DNA from: Bacillota bacterium
Lineage (GTDB): Bacteria > Bacillota > Clostridia > Lachnospirales > Lachnospiraceae
Length of the DNA: 5,983 nt
Direction of reading: 5' to 3'
Assembly (NCBI GenBank): GCA_023387635.1
Contig: JAEWHU010000378.1
Span: 1 to 5,983, forward strand
Positions within the stretch are counted from its first letter, which is position 1. Every line of letters starts with the position of its first letter. A model generated the notes under the pieces. The model was not told the origin of the DNA, ran no database searches, and saw nothing but the letters and a program-made list of their open reading frames with translations. The position numbers were made by a program, and so were the translations under genes. Positions 1-5,816 of this stretch are shown here, piece by piece.

Positions 1-992
1 ATATTCAAAATGGTATGGGGAAAAAGTGGACATGGCTTGCGAAATTATTCGCTTTCTTTGGTGCAGGTGCGGGTTTACTTGGAATTGGTACTTTTACTCA
101 AATTAACGGCATTACCAGTGCTGTAAATAATTTTTTTGATCCTAATAATGGATGGACTGTATCACTATTAGGAAGAGAATATTCATGGACTCTTGTCATT
201 ACAGGTATCATTTTAACAATTTGTGTTGCGTTAGTGTTAATAGGTGGACTTGAACGAATTTCTAGTGTATCTCAAATTATCGTTCCATTTATGGCAGTAT
301 TCTATGTAATATTTGCATTAATCATCGTTGTAACTCATGCTAGTGAAATACCATCAGTTCTAAAATCTGTATTTGAAGGTGCTTTTGGAATAAGGGCTAT
401 CGGCGGTGGTGCAATAGGCGCTATGATAGTAGCAATGCAAAAAGGTATTGCAAGGGGAATCTTCTCTAATGAATCTGGTTTAGGTAGTGCTCCAATTGCT
501 GCAGCTGCAGCACAAACAAAGTCTCCTGCACGTCAGGGTCTTGTTTCTATGACGGGTACCTTTATTGATACAATTGTTATATGTACTATGACAGGACTTT
601 CAATTCTTCTTACAAATAGCTGGAATATTGGTCTGGAAGGTGTAGCTGTAACATCCCATGCATTTAAAACTGGGTTACCATTTCCGACTGTAATTAGTAC
701 TGGAATACTGATGTTATGCCTTGTATTTTTCGCTTTTACTACAATTCTTGGATGGAACTACTACGGAGAACGTTGTCTAGAGTACCTTGTAGGAGGTAAT
801 CTAAAAGTTGTAAAAGTATATCGTTGGTTATACATAGCAGCAGTATTTATTGGACCGTTTATGACGGTATCAGCGGTATGGACTATCGCTGATATCTTTA
901 ATGGAATGATGGCTATACCTAATTTAATTGCACTTATTGCGCTTAGTGGTGTTGTAGTAAGTGAAACAAAAATATTTTTAGACAAAAAATAA
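1..992 (+). CDS. AGCS-family sodium:alanine/glycine symporter, 5' end missing
   Basis: Integral membrane transporter that, by family, imports alanine or glycine with Na+ (or H+). The frame stays open to the left edge, reading IQNGMGKKWTWLA. This matches the internal family pattern 'YYIxxGLGKKWxWLA', so the ATG at 15 is an internal Met and not the start. About 330 residues are visible of a usual 450-480; the N-terminal glycine-rich/FWMW signature lies outside. Counting from that Met, the diagnostic segment GIFSNESGLGSAPIAAAAA is at 148-166, followed by SPARQGLV at 170-177. Hydrophobic segments lie near 7-28, 57-79, 86-107, 177-199, 224-246, 270-292 and 299-316. The tail is short and charged (FLDKK). 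A strong hairpin 40 bases after the stop ends the transcript. The family call is secure. The exact amino acid and ion are not readable from sequence. Confidence 0.93.
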   Translation, partial: IQNGMGKKWTWLAKLFAFFGAGAGLLGIGTFTQINGITSAVNNFFDPNNGWTVSLLGREYSWTLVITGIILTICVALVLIGGLERISSVSQIIVPFMAVFYVIFALIIVVTHASEIPSVLKSVFEGAFGIRAIGGGAIGAMIVAMQKGIARGIFSNESGLGSAPIAAAAAQTKSPARQGLVSMTGTFIDTIVICTMTGLSILLTNSWNIGLEGVAVTSHAFKTGLPFPTVISTGILMLCLVFFAFTTILGWNYYGERCLEYLVGGNLKVVKVYRWLYIAAVFIGPFMTVSAVWTIADIFNGMMAIPNLIALIALSGVVVSETKIFLDKK

Positions 993-1032
993 TATACTGG
1001 ATAGAAAAATTTTAAATCCGTTTAATAATAGA

Positions 1033-1079
1033 AAAGTCAAAAGCACTGGTAACTTTGAGTTTCCAGTGCTTTTGACTTT
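1033..1079 (+). terminator. Hairpin terminator after the AGCS symporter
   Basis: The arms 1033-1049 and 1063-1079 form a perfect 17-bp stem around a 13-base loop. The stem has a GC-richer core (GCACTGG/CCAGTGC) and A-rich/T-rich outer parts. The T run lies mostly within the right arm (TTTT at 1070-1073, TTT at 1077-1079) rather than after it. It lies 40 bases beyond the symporter stop and has no gene on its left reading the other way, so it most likely ends the symporter transcript. Confidence 0.8.
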
Positions 1080-1164
1080 AGGAGACACACAAGTGAGTTT
1101 GTCTTTTAAATAGAAGAATGTTCTAAAAGAGTATATGATTACTTGTTTTTACGCCATTAAAACC

Positions 1165-1193
1165 TTGCTGGTTTTTGTGATATTTGTTAATAT
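1165..1193 (+). promoter_or_regulatory. Possible promoter of the methyltransferase gene
   Basis: TTGCTG (1165-1170) and TAATAT (1188-1193) are 17 bases apart, and a TG at 1185-1186 gives an extended -10. Each hexamer is an imperfect match to the sigma-A consensus, so this is only the best candidate in the gap. Transcription would start near 1200, giving a leader of about 70 bases. The terminator at 1033-1079 implies that the methyltransferase needs its own promoter somewhere in this gap. Confidence 0.35.
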
Positions 1194-1271
1194 AGTATCT
1201 ATGTAAATGATGAAATAAATAAGTGGCAGTATCACATTTGGTAGCAGATATGATTTGCAGTGGGAGTAAAA

Positions 1272-2006
1272 ATGAAACAAAATAAATATGACGATAATAA
1301 TTTCTTTGAAAAATACAGTAAAATGGAACGCTCTGTAAAAGGCTTAGCAGGTGCAGGCGAATGGAAAACCCTTGAATCAATGTTGCCAGATTTTAAAGAT
1401 AAAAGAGTTCTGGATTTAGGTTGTGGTTTTGGTTGGCATTGCCAGTATGCCATTTGTCACGGTGCTAAAACTGTCACTGGAGTTGATATTTCAGCAAATA
1501 TGCTTATGGTAGCAAGAGAGAAAACAGACAGCAATATTGAATATATTCATATGCCAATAGAGGATATAGCTTTTCATGAGAATTCATTTGATGTAGTAAT
1601 TAGTTCACTGGTATTTCACTATATTAAGTCCTTTGAGGACATAGTAAAAAAGGTATCAGATTGTCTTGTACAAGGTGGAGATTTTGTTTTCTCTGTGGAG
1701 CACCCTGTTTTTACAGCTTATGGAACCCAGGATTGGTATTATGATGAACATGGGAACATTCATCATTTTCCTGTTGATAATTACTTTTATGAAGGCGAGA
1801 GAAATTCTAACTTTCTTGGAGAAGAGGTTATTAAGTATCATAAGACGCTTACAACATATTTGAATGTTTTACTACAAGGTGGATTTGAATTAACCGGAAT
1901 TGTAGAACCACAACCATCAGAGGATTTACTTCATACAGTCAGGGGAATGAAAGATGAACTTCGCAGACCAATGATGTTAATTATATCTGCAAAGAAACGA
2001 AAGTAG
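1272..2006 (+). CDS. Class I SAM-dependent methyltransferase
   Basis: A 244-residue soluble protein with the Rossmann-like methyltransferase fold (Methyltransf_11/25 type) that transfers a methyl group from S-adenosylmethionine. Motif I is VLDLGCGFG at 46-54. The acidic residue ending strand 2 is D72 in GVDIS. ED at 97-98 probably contacts the adenine. Motif IV is FDVVISSLVFHYI at 106-118, and the next strand is GGDFVFSVEHPVF at 135-147. The C-terminal part (about 148-235, rich in Tyr/Asp/His) probably forms the acceptor-binding cap. The ATG at 1272 is chosen because GGGAG at 1262-1266 lies 5 bases before it; an in-frame GTG at 1260 would overlap that site and has none of its own. The gene stands alone between two terminators, so the neighbours do not reveal the substrate. 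A small molecule is more likely than RNA or DNA, but that is inference. Confidence 0.9.
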   Translation: MKQNKYDDNNFFEKYSKMERSVKGLAGAGEWKTLESMLPDFKDKRVLDLGCGFGWHCQYAICHGAKTVTGVDISANMLMVAREKTDSNIEYIHMPIEDIAFHENSFDVVISSLVFHYIKSFEDIVKKVSDCLVQGGDFVFSVEHPVFTAYGTQDWYYDEHGNIHHFPVDNYFYEGERNSNFLGEEVIKYHKTLTTYLNVLLQGGFELTGIVEPQPSEDLLHTVRGMKDELRRPMMLIISAKKRK

Positions 2007-2013
2007 ACCAAGT

Positions 2014-2060
2014 AAAAAGTCCATCCCAAAAGCTTAACAATTTTGGGATGGACTTTTTTA
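2014..2060. terminator. Bidirectional terminator between methyltransferase and AraC genes
   Basis: The arms 2014-2031 and 2041-2058 form a perfect 18-bp stem with a 9-base loop. The core is GTCCATCCC/GGGATGGAC. T6 (2054-2059) on the right and A5 (2014-2018) on the left supply a U-tract in both directions. It sits 7 bases after the methyltransferase stop and 12 bases before the end of the convergent AraC-type gene, so it can serve both. Confidence 0.9.
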
Positions 2061-2070
2061 TATGTAATTT

Positions 2071-3021
2071 TTACACCCATCCACTATATTCATATATGGA
2101 TTGTTTCGTTGCTTTTGTTTCGGATTGCAACCATTGATATCTCCAATCACGTGGTGAACATCCAATCACCCTTTGAAAATACCTGTTAAAACTAGAAACC
2201 GAGCGAAAGCCTACACGTTCAGAAATTGTAAGAATTGAGTCTTCTGTACTTCTAAGTAAAGAACAGGCTTTTGTAATGCGTGTATTATTTAAATAATTAA
2301 GGGGACTTGTACCCATAATTGAATGAAATACTCTACGAAAGTGAGTTTCACTAAAGTGACATATAGTGGCTAAATGTTCCATAGTAAATTGGTGCATATA
2401 ATTCATACGTATGTAATCTAGGGCCGGTATTATAACAAGCTCATTATCTCTAGCAATATCATTTTGTGGCATTGTGTTACTTTTTGCATTTGCTTCTTGA
2501 ATTCTAAAAATTTCAATATATAAATGTAGCAATTGAGAACGAACAGTTAACTGATAATTGATAGGTTTATGAGTTAGTTCTTCTATAACATTAGAAACAA
2601 GAAAATGTATCTTAGGGTAATGTTCCTTGTTTAAAATTAAGTATTTAAATGAATCTTTATTCTCTGATGTATAATCCAAATGATCAGAAATATTATTTGC
2701 AAAATTATGAAATAACTCGCTTGGATCAAAAAATATGTATGACCATAGACTTGCTGTTCCTGGATTACTGTAAGTGGTATGAGGAAAATTCTTGGATATG
2801 CAAGTGATATCTCCGGCTTTAAATTGGACAGGTGCATTCTCAAACTCCATTGTTCCACCATCCGTGTGACATATTCCAATCTCTAAGCAATTATGAAAAT
2901 GAAGTCTGCCACTTTTTTGATCGGATATCTTCCAACGGTTACCAGCAAGTAATAAAACAGGGAAAGAAAAAGAGAGATTATAATTACGATATTCGATAAT
3001 TGATTTTTTGTGCCTAGGCAT
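2071..3021 (-). CDS. AraC-family transcriptional regulator
   Basis: A 316-residue cytosolic DNA-binding regulator. The N-terminal half is a cupin-like sensor: HFH at 41-43 with E47 and the following GI..C..GG resemble the usual 'HxHxxxEi...G' strand, and FPHTTY (79-84) is the typical 'PxxxH'-like turn. The C-terminal HTH_18 domain spans about 195-295. Helix-turn-helix 1 is around TMEHLATICHFSETHFRRVF (213-232). Helix-turn-helix 2 is around ILTISERVGFRSVSSFNRYF (263-282), followed by GCSPRDWR (287-294), the family's GxSPxxYR-like end. The start is firm: GGAGG (plus-strand CCTCC, 3029-3033) lies 7 bases before the ATG, and a near-consensus promoter lies upstream. The ligand is unknown; such regulators often sense sugars or small metabolites. 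No transport or catabolic gene is divergently adjacent, so the target is not evident. The family call is secure. Confidence 0.95.
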   Translation of the reverse strand: MPRHKKSIIEYRNYNLSFSFPVLLLAGNRWKISDQKSGRLHFHNCLEIGICHTDGGTMEFENAPVQFKAGDITCISKNFPHTTYSNPGTASLWSYIFFDPSELFHNFANNISDHLDYTSENKDSFKYLILNKEHYPKIHFLVSNVIEELTHKPINYQLTVRSQLLHLYIEIFRIQEANAKSNTMPQNDIARDNELVIIPALDYIRMNYMHQFTMEHLATICHFSETHFRRVFHSIMGTSPLNYLNNTRITKACSLLRSTEDSILTISERVGFRSVSSFNRYFQRVIGCSPRDWRYQWLQSETKATKQSIYEYSGWV

Positions 3022-3082
3022 GTTACAACCTCCAAGTCTATACTATATGTATCCTGTATTAGAAAAATTTAACTATAATGCT

Positions 3083-3111
3083 ATTATATGATGGACGAAT
3101 ACTAATTTCAA
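3083..3111 (-). promoter_or_regulatory. Sigma-A promoter of the AraC-family gene
   Basis: Read on the minus strand, TTGAAA (3106-3111) and a perfect TATAAT (3083-3088) are separated by exactly 17 bases. Transcription would start near 3076, giving a leader of about 55 bases before the ATG at 3021. A short palindrome in the leader (ATAC-TATAT-GTAT, 3040-3052) could be an operator but may be chance in such AT-rich sequence. Confidence 0.75.
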
Positions 3112-3203
3112 CCTAAATTAGTAACTTTTATGGCAATGTGTAGTACAAAATGTTTATATTGAAACGATTGATATGCATAAGTGCACTCAAAATTTACAAC
3201 AAA

Positions 3204-3234
3204 TTGGATTGTTTAAACTTTGGTATTATATAAT
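3204..3234 (+). promoter_or_regulatory. Possible promoter in the intergenic region
   Basis: There is a perfect TATAAT at 3229-3234. The best -35 is TTGGAT at 3204-3209 with a long 19-base spacer, so the match is mediocre. Transcription would begin near 3241 and run toward the hairpin at 3397-3454 without meeting a usable reading frame; the only ATG nearby, at 3246, closes after five codons. Confidence 0.35.
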
Positions 3235-3240
3235 TGTGAA

Positions 3241-3456
3241 TATAAATGGTCGAATTTGCATAGTTATCATCGGAAAATTGATAGATTAAGAAATCAAAAC
3301 TTGGTAAGATTTATCTATATTCAAAATACCAAAATAGAAATAAATTAGTTAAATAATTTATTATAAAAAGCATCAAAAACAAATAAACGTACAGTTATAA
3401 AGAATGTCAATGCTCACTATTATTTATCAATAGAAGAGTATTGGCATTCTTTATTT
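3241..3456 (+). ncRNA. Candidate small RNA (unnamed, speculative)
   Basis: This is the stretch between a possible promoter (-10 at 3229-3234) and a strong hairpin ending at 3454. It has no credible protein gene on either strand. Short inverted repeats are visible: TTGATA-type arms at 3278-3282/3293-3297 and TTGGTA (3301-3306) with TACCAA (3327-3332). A transcript of roughly 215 bases would begin near 3241 and stop at the T-rich tract after the hairpin. It matches no riboswitch or known RNA family that I recognise. The alternative is that the hairpin is a leftover terminator from a decayed gene or blocks read-through in either direction. Confidence 0.25.
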
Positions 3457-3465
3457 TATATTTTA
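3397..3465 (+). terminator. Long hairpin with T-rich tail in an intergenic region
   Basis: The arms 3397-3415 and 3436-3454 form a 19-bp stem with two G-U pairs (3407/3444 and 3412/3439) and a 20-base loop. A T-rich run (TTATTTTATATTTT) follows. The shape fits a rightward intrinsic terminator, but no protein gene lies upstream on this strand for more than 1.3 kb. It therefore ends either a small RNA or a lost gene. It also isolates the promoter of the downstream C39-like gene. Confidence 0.65.
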
Positions 3466-3487
3466 CTACCATTATTTCCAATATTTA

Positions 3488-3496
3488 TGGTATAAT
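3488..3496 (+). promoter_or_regulatory. Extended -10 promoter upstream of the C39-like gene
   Basis: TGG followed directly by TATAAT (3491-3496) is a perfect extended -10 element. No good -35 lies at the right distance, which extended -10 promoters can tolerate. The start of transcription would be near 3503, giving a leader of about 130 bases that contains the palindromes at 3522-3531 and 3534-3548. Confidence 0.5.
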
Positions 3497-3521
3497 AAAC
3501 CGAATAAATAAAAACCAAATG

Positions 3522-3548
3522 AAACGCGTTTATTTAGTTGTTAACTAA
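3522..3548. promoter_or_regulatory. Two adjacent palindromes, possible operator
   Basis: AAACGCGTTT (3522-3531) is a perfect 10-base palindrome and a rare GC-containing island in this gap. TTAGTT (3534-3539) and AACTAA (3543-3548) form a second inverted repeat with a 3-base centre. They lie downstream of the extended -10 at 3491 and overlap the possible -35 of the second promoter, where a repressor would act. The first is not a good catabolite-response (cre) site because the central CG is replaced by GC. The regulator is unknown. Confidence 0.3.
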
Positions 3549-3563
3549 GATTGTAGTTATAAT
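3534..3563 (+). promoter_or_regulatory. Second possible promoter of the C39-like gene
   Basis: There is a perfect TATAAT at 3558-3563, with TTAGTT (3534-3539) as a weak -35 at an 18-base spacing. Transcription would start near 3570, about 63 bases before the chosen ATG. If it is used, the TTG at 3564 and possibly the ATG at 3579 could not be translation starts, which supports the ATG at 3633. Confidence 0.35.
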
Positions 3564-3616
3564 TTGGGATATGAATTAATGCAAGTAAATAATACAAGCA
3601 TAAATTATTGGGTAGT

Positions 3617-3622
3617 AGGAGG
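3617..3622 (+). promoter_or_regulatory. Ribosome binding site deciding the C39-like start
   Basis: AGGAGG ends 10 bases before the ATG at 3633. The open frame continues upstream to a TTG at 3564 and an ATG at 3579, but neither has a Shine-Dalgarno sequence. Starting at 3633 also places a clean hydrophobic segment at the very N-terminus. Confidence 0.75.
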
Positions 3623-3632
3623 AAAGAACAAT

Positions 3633-4250
3633 ATGGTATGGATCTTAATTAATATTATAAATTGGTTTGTGATTACCATTATAGTTGATGCTTATTTAAT
3701 GACATTACCCAAACTTGAGTGGAAAATGAAAAAAAGCGTTCCAGAAGTATATCAGATAATAAATAATAATCGAATTGATATTCAAGATAATTATGAATGT
3801 GCAGCTTTTTCAAGTGCTTATGTATTTCGACATTTTGGTATAGATGCTGATGGAATTAAATTATATGAAGATTTTCCTAATAAGATGAGAACTGGCTATG
3901 TATATCCGAAAGGAATAATTAATAATACTCGCAATTATGGATTTCAAATAAGCTATCGCAAAGGTAATATAGAAACCTTGAAATATCATATTAGTAAAGG
4001 GGTACCTGTTATTGTATTTATTAAGGTGTTTAATAATAAAAATTATACGCATTACGTTCCAGTAACAGGTTATGATAAAGAGTATTTTTACTTAGCAGAG
4101 TCATTAAATTTTCTTGTTAACTGCGAAGATAATAATGGATTATTCAATCGAAAGATAGCAGTAAAAGAATTTAAGAAGTTGTGGAATACGAAAGCAATTA
4201 AAATGCCCATATATAGTAATACATATTTTGTGTTAAGCACAAATTATTAA
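3633..4250 (+). CDS. Membrane-anchored C39-like cysteine peptidase family protein
   Basis: A 205-residue protein. Residues 2-23 (VWILINIINWFVITIIVDAY...) form one hydrophobic segment acting as a signal anchor, so the rest is probably tethered to the membrane; its side is not certain. Residues about 45-185 look like a papain-fold C39-like domain (Peptidase_C39_2 type). Q51 in IQDNYECAAFS is the likely oxyanion-hole residue, C56 the likely nucleophile and H140 in THYVPVTGYD the base. E156 in YLAES sits where Asp/Asn usually completes the triad. A conserved-looking tail, NRKIAVKEFKKLW, follows at 172-184. No ABC transporter or double-glycine leader gene is adjacent, so it is not the export-ATPase type that processes bacteriocins. 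Two possible promoters precede it. No terminator separates it from the esterase gene. Its substrate is unknown, and it may even act as a non-proteolytic amidohydrolase. Confidence 0.75.
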   Translation: MVWILINIINWFVITIIVDAYLMTLPKLEWKMKKSVPEVYQIINNNRIDIQDNYECAAFSSAYVFRHFGIDADGIKLYEDFPNKMRTGYVYPKGIINNTRNYGFQISYRKGNIETLKYHISKGVPVIVFIKVFNNKNYTHYVPVTGYDKEYFYLAESLNFLVNCEDNNGLFNRKIAVKEFKKLWNTKAIKMPIYSNTYFVLSTNY

Positions 4251-4259
4251 AACTAAGAA

Positions 4260-4287
4260 TTGAACTGATTTTATCTATTCATAATAA
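4260..4287 (+). promoter_or_regulatory. Weak promoter candidate before the esterase gene
   Basis: TTGAAC (4260-4265) is a good -35. The -10 is poorly defined in this A/T run: TAATAA (4282-4287, 16-base spacer) is the best fit. The 91 bases between the C39-like stop and the esterase start hold no terminator, so the esterase may instead be read from the upstream gene's promoter. Confidence 0.3.
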
Positions 4288-4322
4288 TTTATATTATAAG
4301 TATTAGAATTAAATTTGAGCAA

Positions 4323-4329
4323 AGAAAGG
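4323..4329 (+). promoter_or_regulatory. Ribosome binding site of the esterase gene
   Basis: AGAAAGG matches the 5' part of the full Shine-Dalgarno complement (AGAAAGGAGG) and ends 12 bases before the ATG at 4342. For a match to that upstream part of the site, a 12-base gap puts the ribosome in about the normal place. This argues against the in-frame TTG at 4315, which would lie upstream of the site. Confidence 0.55.
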
Positions 4330-4341
4330 TTTGGTGCGAAG

Positions 4342-4980
4342 ATGAAGGAATTATTTAAAAAAGGTCAAGTTATCTTATTTCAAGGAGATAGTATTACAGA
4401 TTGTGGAAGAGATAGAGAGGATATAAAATCACTTTCACACGGGTATCCAGGAGTGGTATCTAGTATGTATCAATTATTATTTCCAGGGAATGAAGTTACA
4501 TTTATTAATAAAGGAATATCAGGAAATAGGGTAGTCGATTTATTAGCCCGTTATGATACGGATATTAAAGAAATTAAGCCAGATTTTATATCTATATTAA
4601 TTGGTATTAATGATACGTGGAGAAGATATGATAGAAATGATCCTACAAGTACAGAAGAATTTGAAGAAGGTTACAGAGAGTTATTAGAAAAAATTAAACT
4701 AGATTTGCCTCATTGTAAGATTATGATAATAGAACCATTTTTACTTAATTCTTTACCAGATAGGGAAAAGTGGAGAGAAGACTTAGATCCTAAGATTCAG
4801 GTGGTTAGAAAATTAGCTAAAGAATATGCAGATCTGTATCTTCCATTAGATGGCATCTTTGCAAAAGCAGAGGTTGAAAGGTATACTTGCGTAGAAATGG
4901 CTGAGGATGGAGTGCATCCAAGTGCAATTGGTCATGCAATTATCGCAGAAGAATACATGAAAGCGATTCAGTTTATATAA
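4342..4980 (+). CDS. SGNH/GDSL-family hydrolase (esterase), cytosolic
   Basis: A 212-residue esterase or deacetylase of the SGNH superfamily. Block I is FQGDSITD (13-20) with nucleophile S17. Block II supplies the oxyanion glycine G61 in NKGISGNRV. Block III is IGINDTW (87-93) with N90. Block V is EDGVHPS (188-194) with D189 and H192. All four catalytic blocks are intact, so it should be active. There is no signal peptide or membrane segment, so it acts in the cytosol. Close family members remove acetyl groups from sugars or xylan/pectin fragments, or act on short-chain esters; which applies here cannot be read. The ATG at 4342 is preferred over the TTG at 4315 because of the ribosome binding site and because the family begins just before 'kGdkILFqGDSIT'. 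It lies 33 bases before the HAD gene, very likely in one operon. Confidence 0.93.
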   Translation: MKELFKKGQVILFQGDSITDCGRDREDIKSLSHGYPGVVSSMYQLLFPGNEVTFINKGISGNRVVDLLARYDTDIKEIKPDFISILIGINDTWRRYDRNDPTSTEEFEEGYRELLEKIKLDLPHCKIMIIEPFLLNSLPDREKWREDLDPKIQVVRKLAKEYADLYLPLDGIFAKAEVERYTCVEMAEDGVHPSAIGHAIIAEEYMKAIQFI

Positions 4981-5013
4981 TATACGAACAGAGAAGCTAG
5001 TAGGGAGTTATTT

Positions 5014-5715
5014 ATGTATAATGCAATTATTTTTGATGTTAGTGATACACTTATTGAATATACCCCCAATTATGCCAAGATATATGGGGATAGGTTGCGT
5101 GAGTTGGGTTATATAATATGTGATGATAAAGCAAAAGAAATTTCTAGAATTATTAATTGGACAATTTGTGAACAAACTAGAAAAGAGCAATGTGGTGAAC
5201 CGTATATTTCTAAAGAAGAATTAAATGTTTTGTTAGATAAAGCTGCGCTTAATTGTGTCATGGATGTAGATATGTGCAAGGAAGAGTATTTAAAACAATT
5301 AAGTAACTTGCCTATACCAACTCAACAGATGACAATAATACCTGGTGTTACCATGGTCTTAGATAATTTAAAACATAAATACCGCTTAGCTATAGTATCT
5401 AATCACTATTCCTGGTTAATGGATTATTTAAGTGAAGTTGGACTTTCTACATACTTTGAGGTGATTGTAATATCTGACATCGTAGGCGTATCAAAACCAG
5501 ATATACAAATTATGCAAATTGCTCTTAGCGAACTTGGACTTGAAGCGAATGGGTGTCTTTATGTAGGTGATCAGCCTTATGACGTGCTATGCTCTAAGCA
5601 GATTGGTATGGATTGTGCATGGATTAATGCCGATCAAGTTGATTTACCAGTTGAAATACCTTATAAAGAAGATTATAGAATATCTAATATAAAAGATTTA
5701 TTGGATATTTTGTAA
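5014..5715 (+). CDS. HAD-superfamily hydrolase with atypical motif I
   Basis: A 233-residue haloacid dehalogenase-like protein, the usual length for a phosphatase with a helical C1 cap (about residues 15-100). Motif I is IFDVSDTL (6-13): D8 is the nucleophile, but the position two residues on, normally Asp, is S10, with D11 following. Motif II is IVSNHY (127-132) with S129. Motif III is K161 in VSKPD. Motif IV is VGDQPYDV (184-191) with D186 and D190 for Mg2+. By family it would cleave a phosphate ester or C-halogen bond of a small molecule. The missing general acid/base makes a normal phosphatase rate uncertain, although DxGDT and related variants exist in real members. AGGGAG (5002-5007) lies 6 bases before the ATG, so the start is firm. 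It is the second or third gene of the esterase transcript and is followed by a terminator. Confidence 0.9.
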   Translation: MYNAIIFDVSDTLIEYTPNYAKIYGDRLRELGYIICDDKAKEISRIINWTICEQTRKEQCGEPYISKEELNVLLDKAALNCVMDVDMCKEEYLKQLSNLPIPTQQMTIIPGVTMVLDNLKHKYRLAIVSNHYSWLMDYLSEVGLSTYFEVIVISDIVGVSKPDIQIMQIALSELGLEANGCLYVGDQPYDVLCSKQIGMDCAWINADQVDLPVEIPYKEDYRISNIKDLLDIL

Positions 5716-5731
5716 TGGGAGATGTGCTAAT

Positions 5732-5778
5732 AAAAATAGCAGCAAAAAATCTATATTGATTTATTGCTGCTATTTTTT
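5732..5778. terminator. Bidirectional terminator after the HAD gene
   Basis: The arms 5732-5745 and 5764-5777 form a 14-bp stem (core TAGCAGC/GCTGCTA). It continues past one A-A mismatch with 5 more pairs (5747-5751 with 5758-5762) and a 6-base loop. T6 (5773-5778) ends the right side and A5 (5732-5736) begins the left, so it can stop transcripts from both sides. It lies 17 bases after the HAD stop and 39 bases before the end of the convergent cysteine-rich gene. Confidence 0.85.
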
Positions 5779-5816
5779 GGATATTAAACTAAACTTTTTG
5801 TTTAAATTAAATAATA

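Noticed and set aside
15..17. ATG at 15 as the true start of the symporter
   Set aside because: The frame is open upstream, no ribosome binding site precedes it, and the sequence matches an internal part of the AGCS family.
1111..1125. TAGAA-GAATG-TTCTA as a LexA-type or other operator
   Set aside because: The spacing does not fit the Firmicutes LexA box and no SOS-type gene follows; 5-bp arms are expected by chance in AT-rich DNA.
1123..1453. Minus-strand frames overlapping the start of the methyltransferase gene
   Set aside because: No ribosome binding site or recognisable protein features; they are shadows of the plus-strand gene and its AT-rich leader.
3518..3533. ATGAAACGCGTTTAT as a CcpA cre site
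   Set aside because: The central CG required by the cre consensus is GC here and the right end lacks CA; it is kept only as a generic palindrome.
3564..3632. Longer C39-like protein from TTG 3564 or ATG 3579
   Set aside because: No Shine-Dalgarno sequence before either codon; AGGAGG points to ATG 3633, which also starts right at the membrane segment.
4227..4243. Inverted repeat TTTGTG-TTAAG-CACAAA near the end of the C39-like gene as a terminator
   Set aside because: Only 6 bp, inside the coding sequence, and not followed by a T tract.
5784..5805. TTAAAC/GTTTAA inverted repeat after the HAD terminator as a second terminator
   Set aside because: All but one pair per arm is A-T, so the hairpin would be too weak; probably chance.
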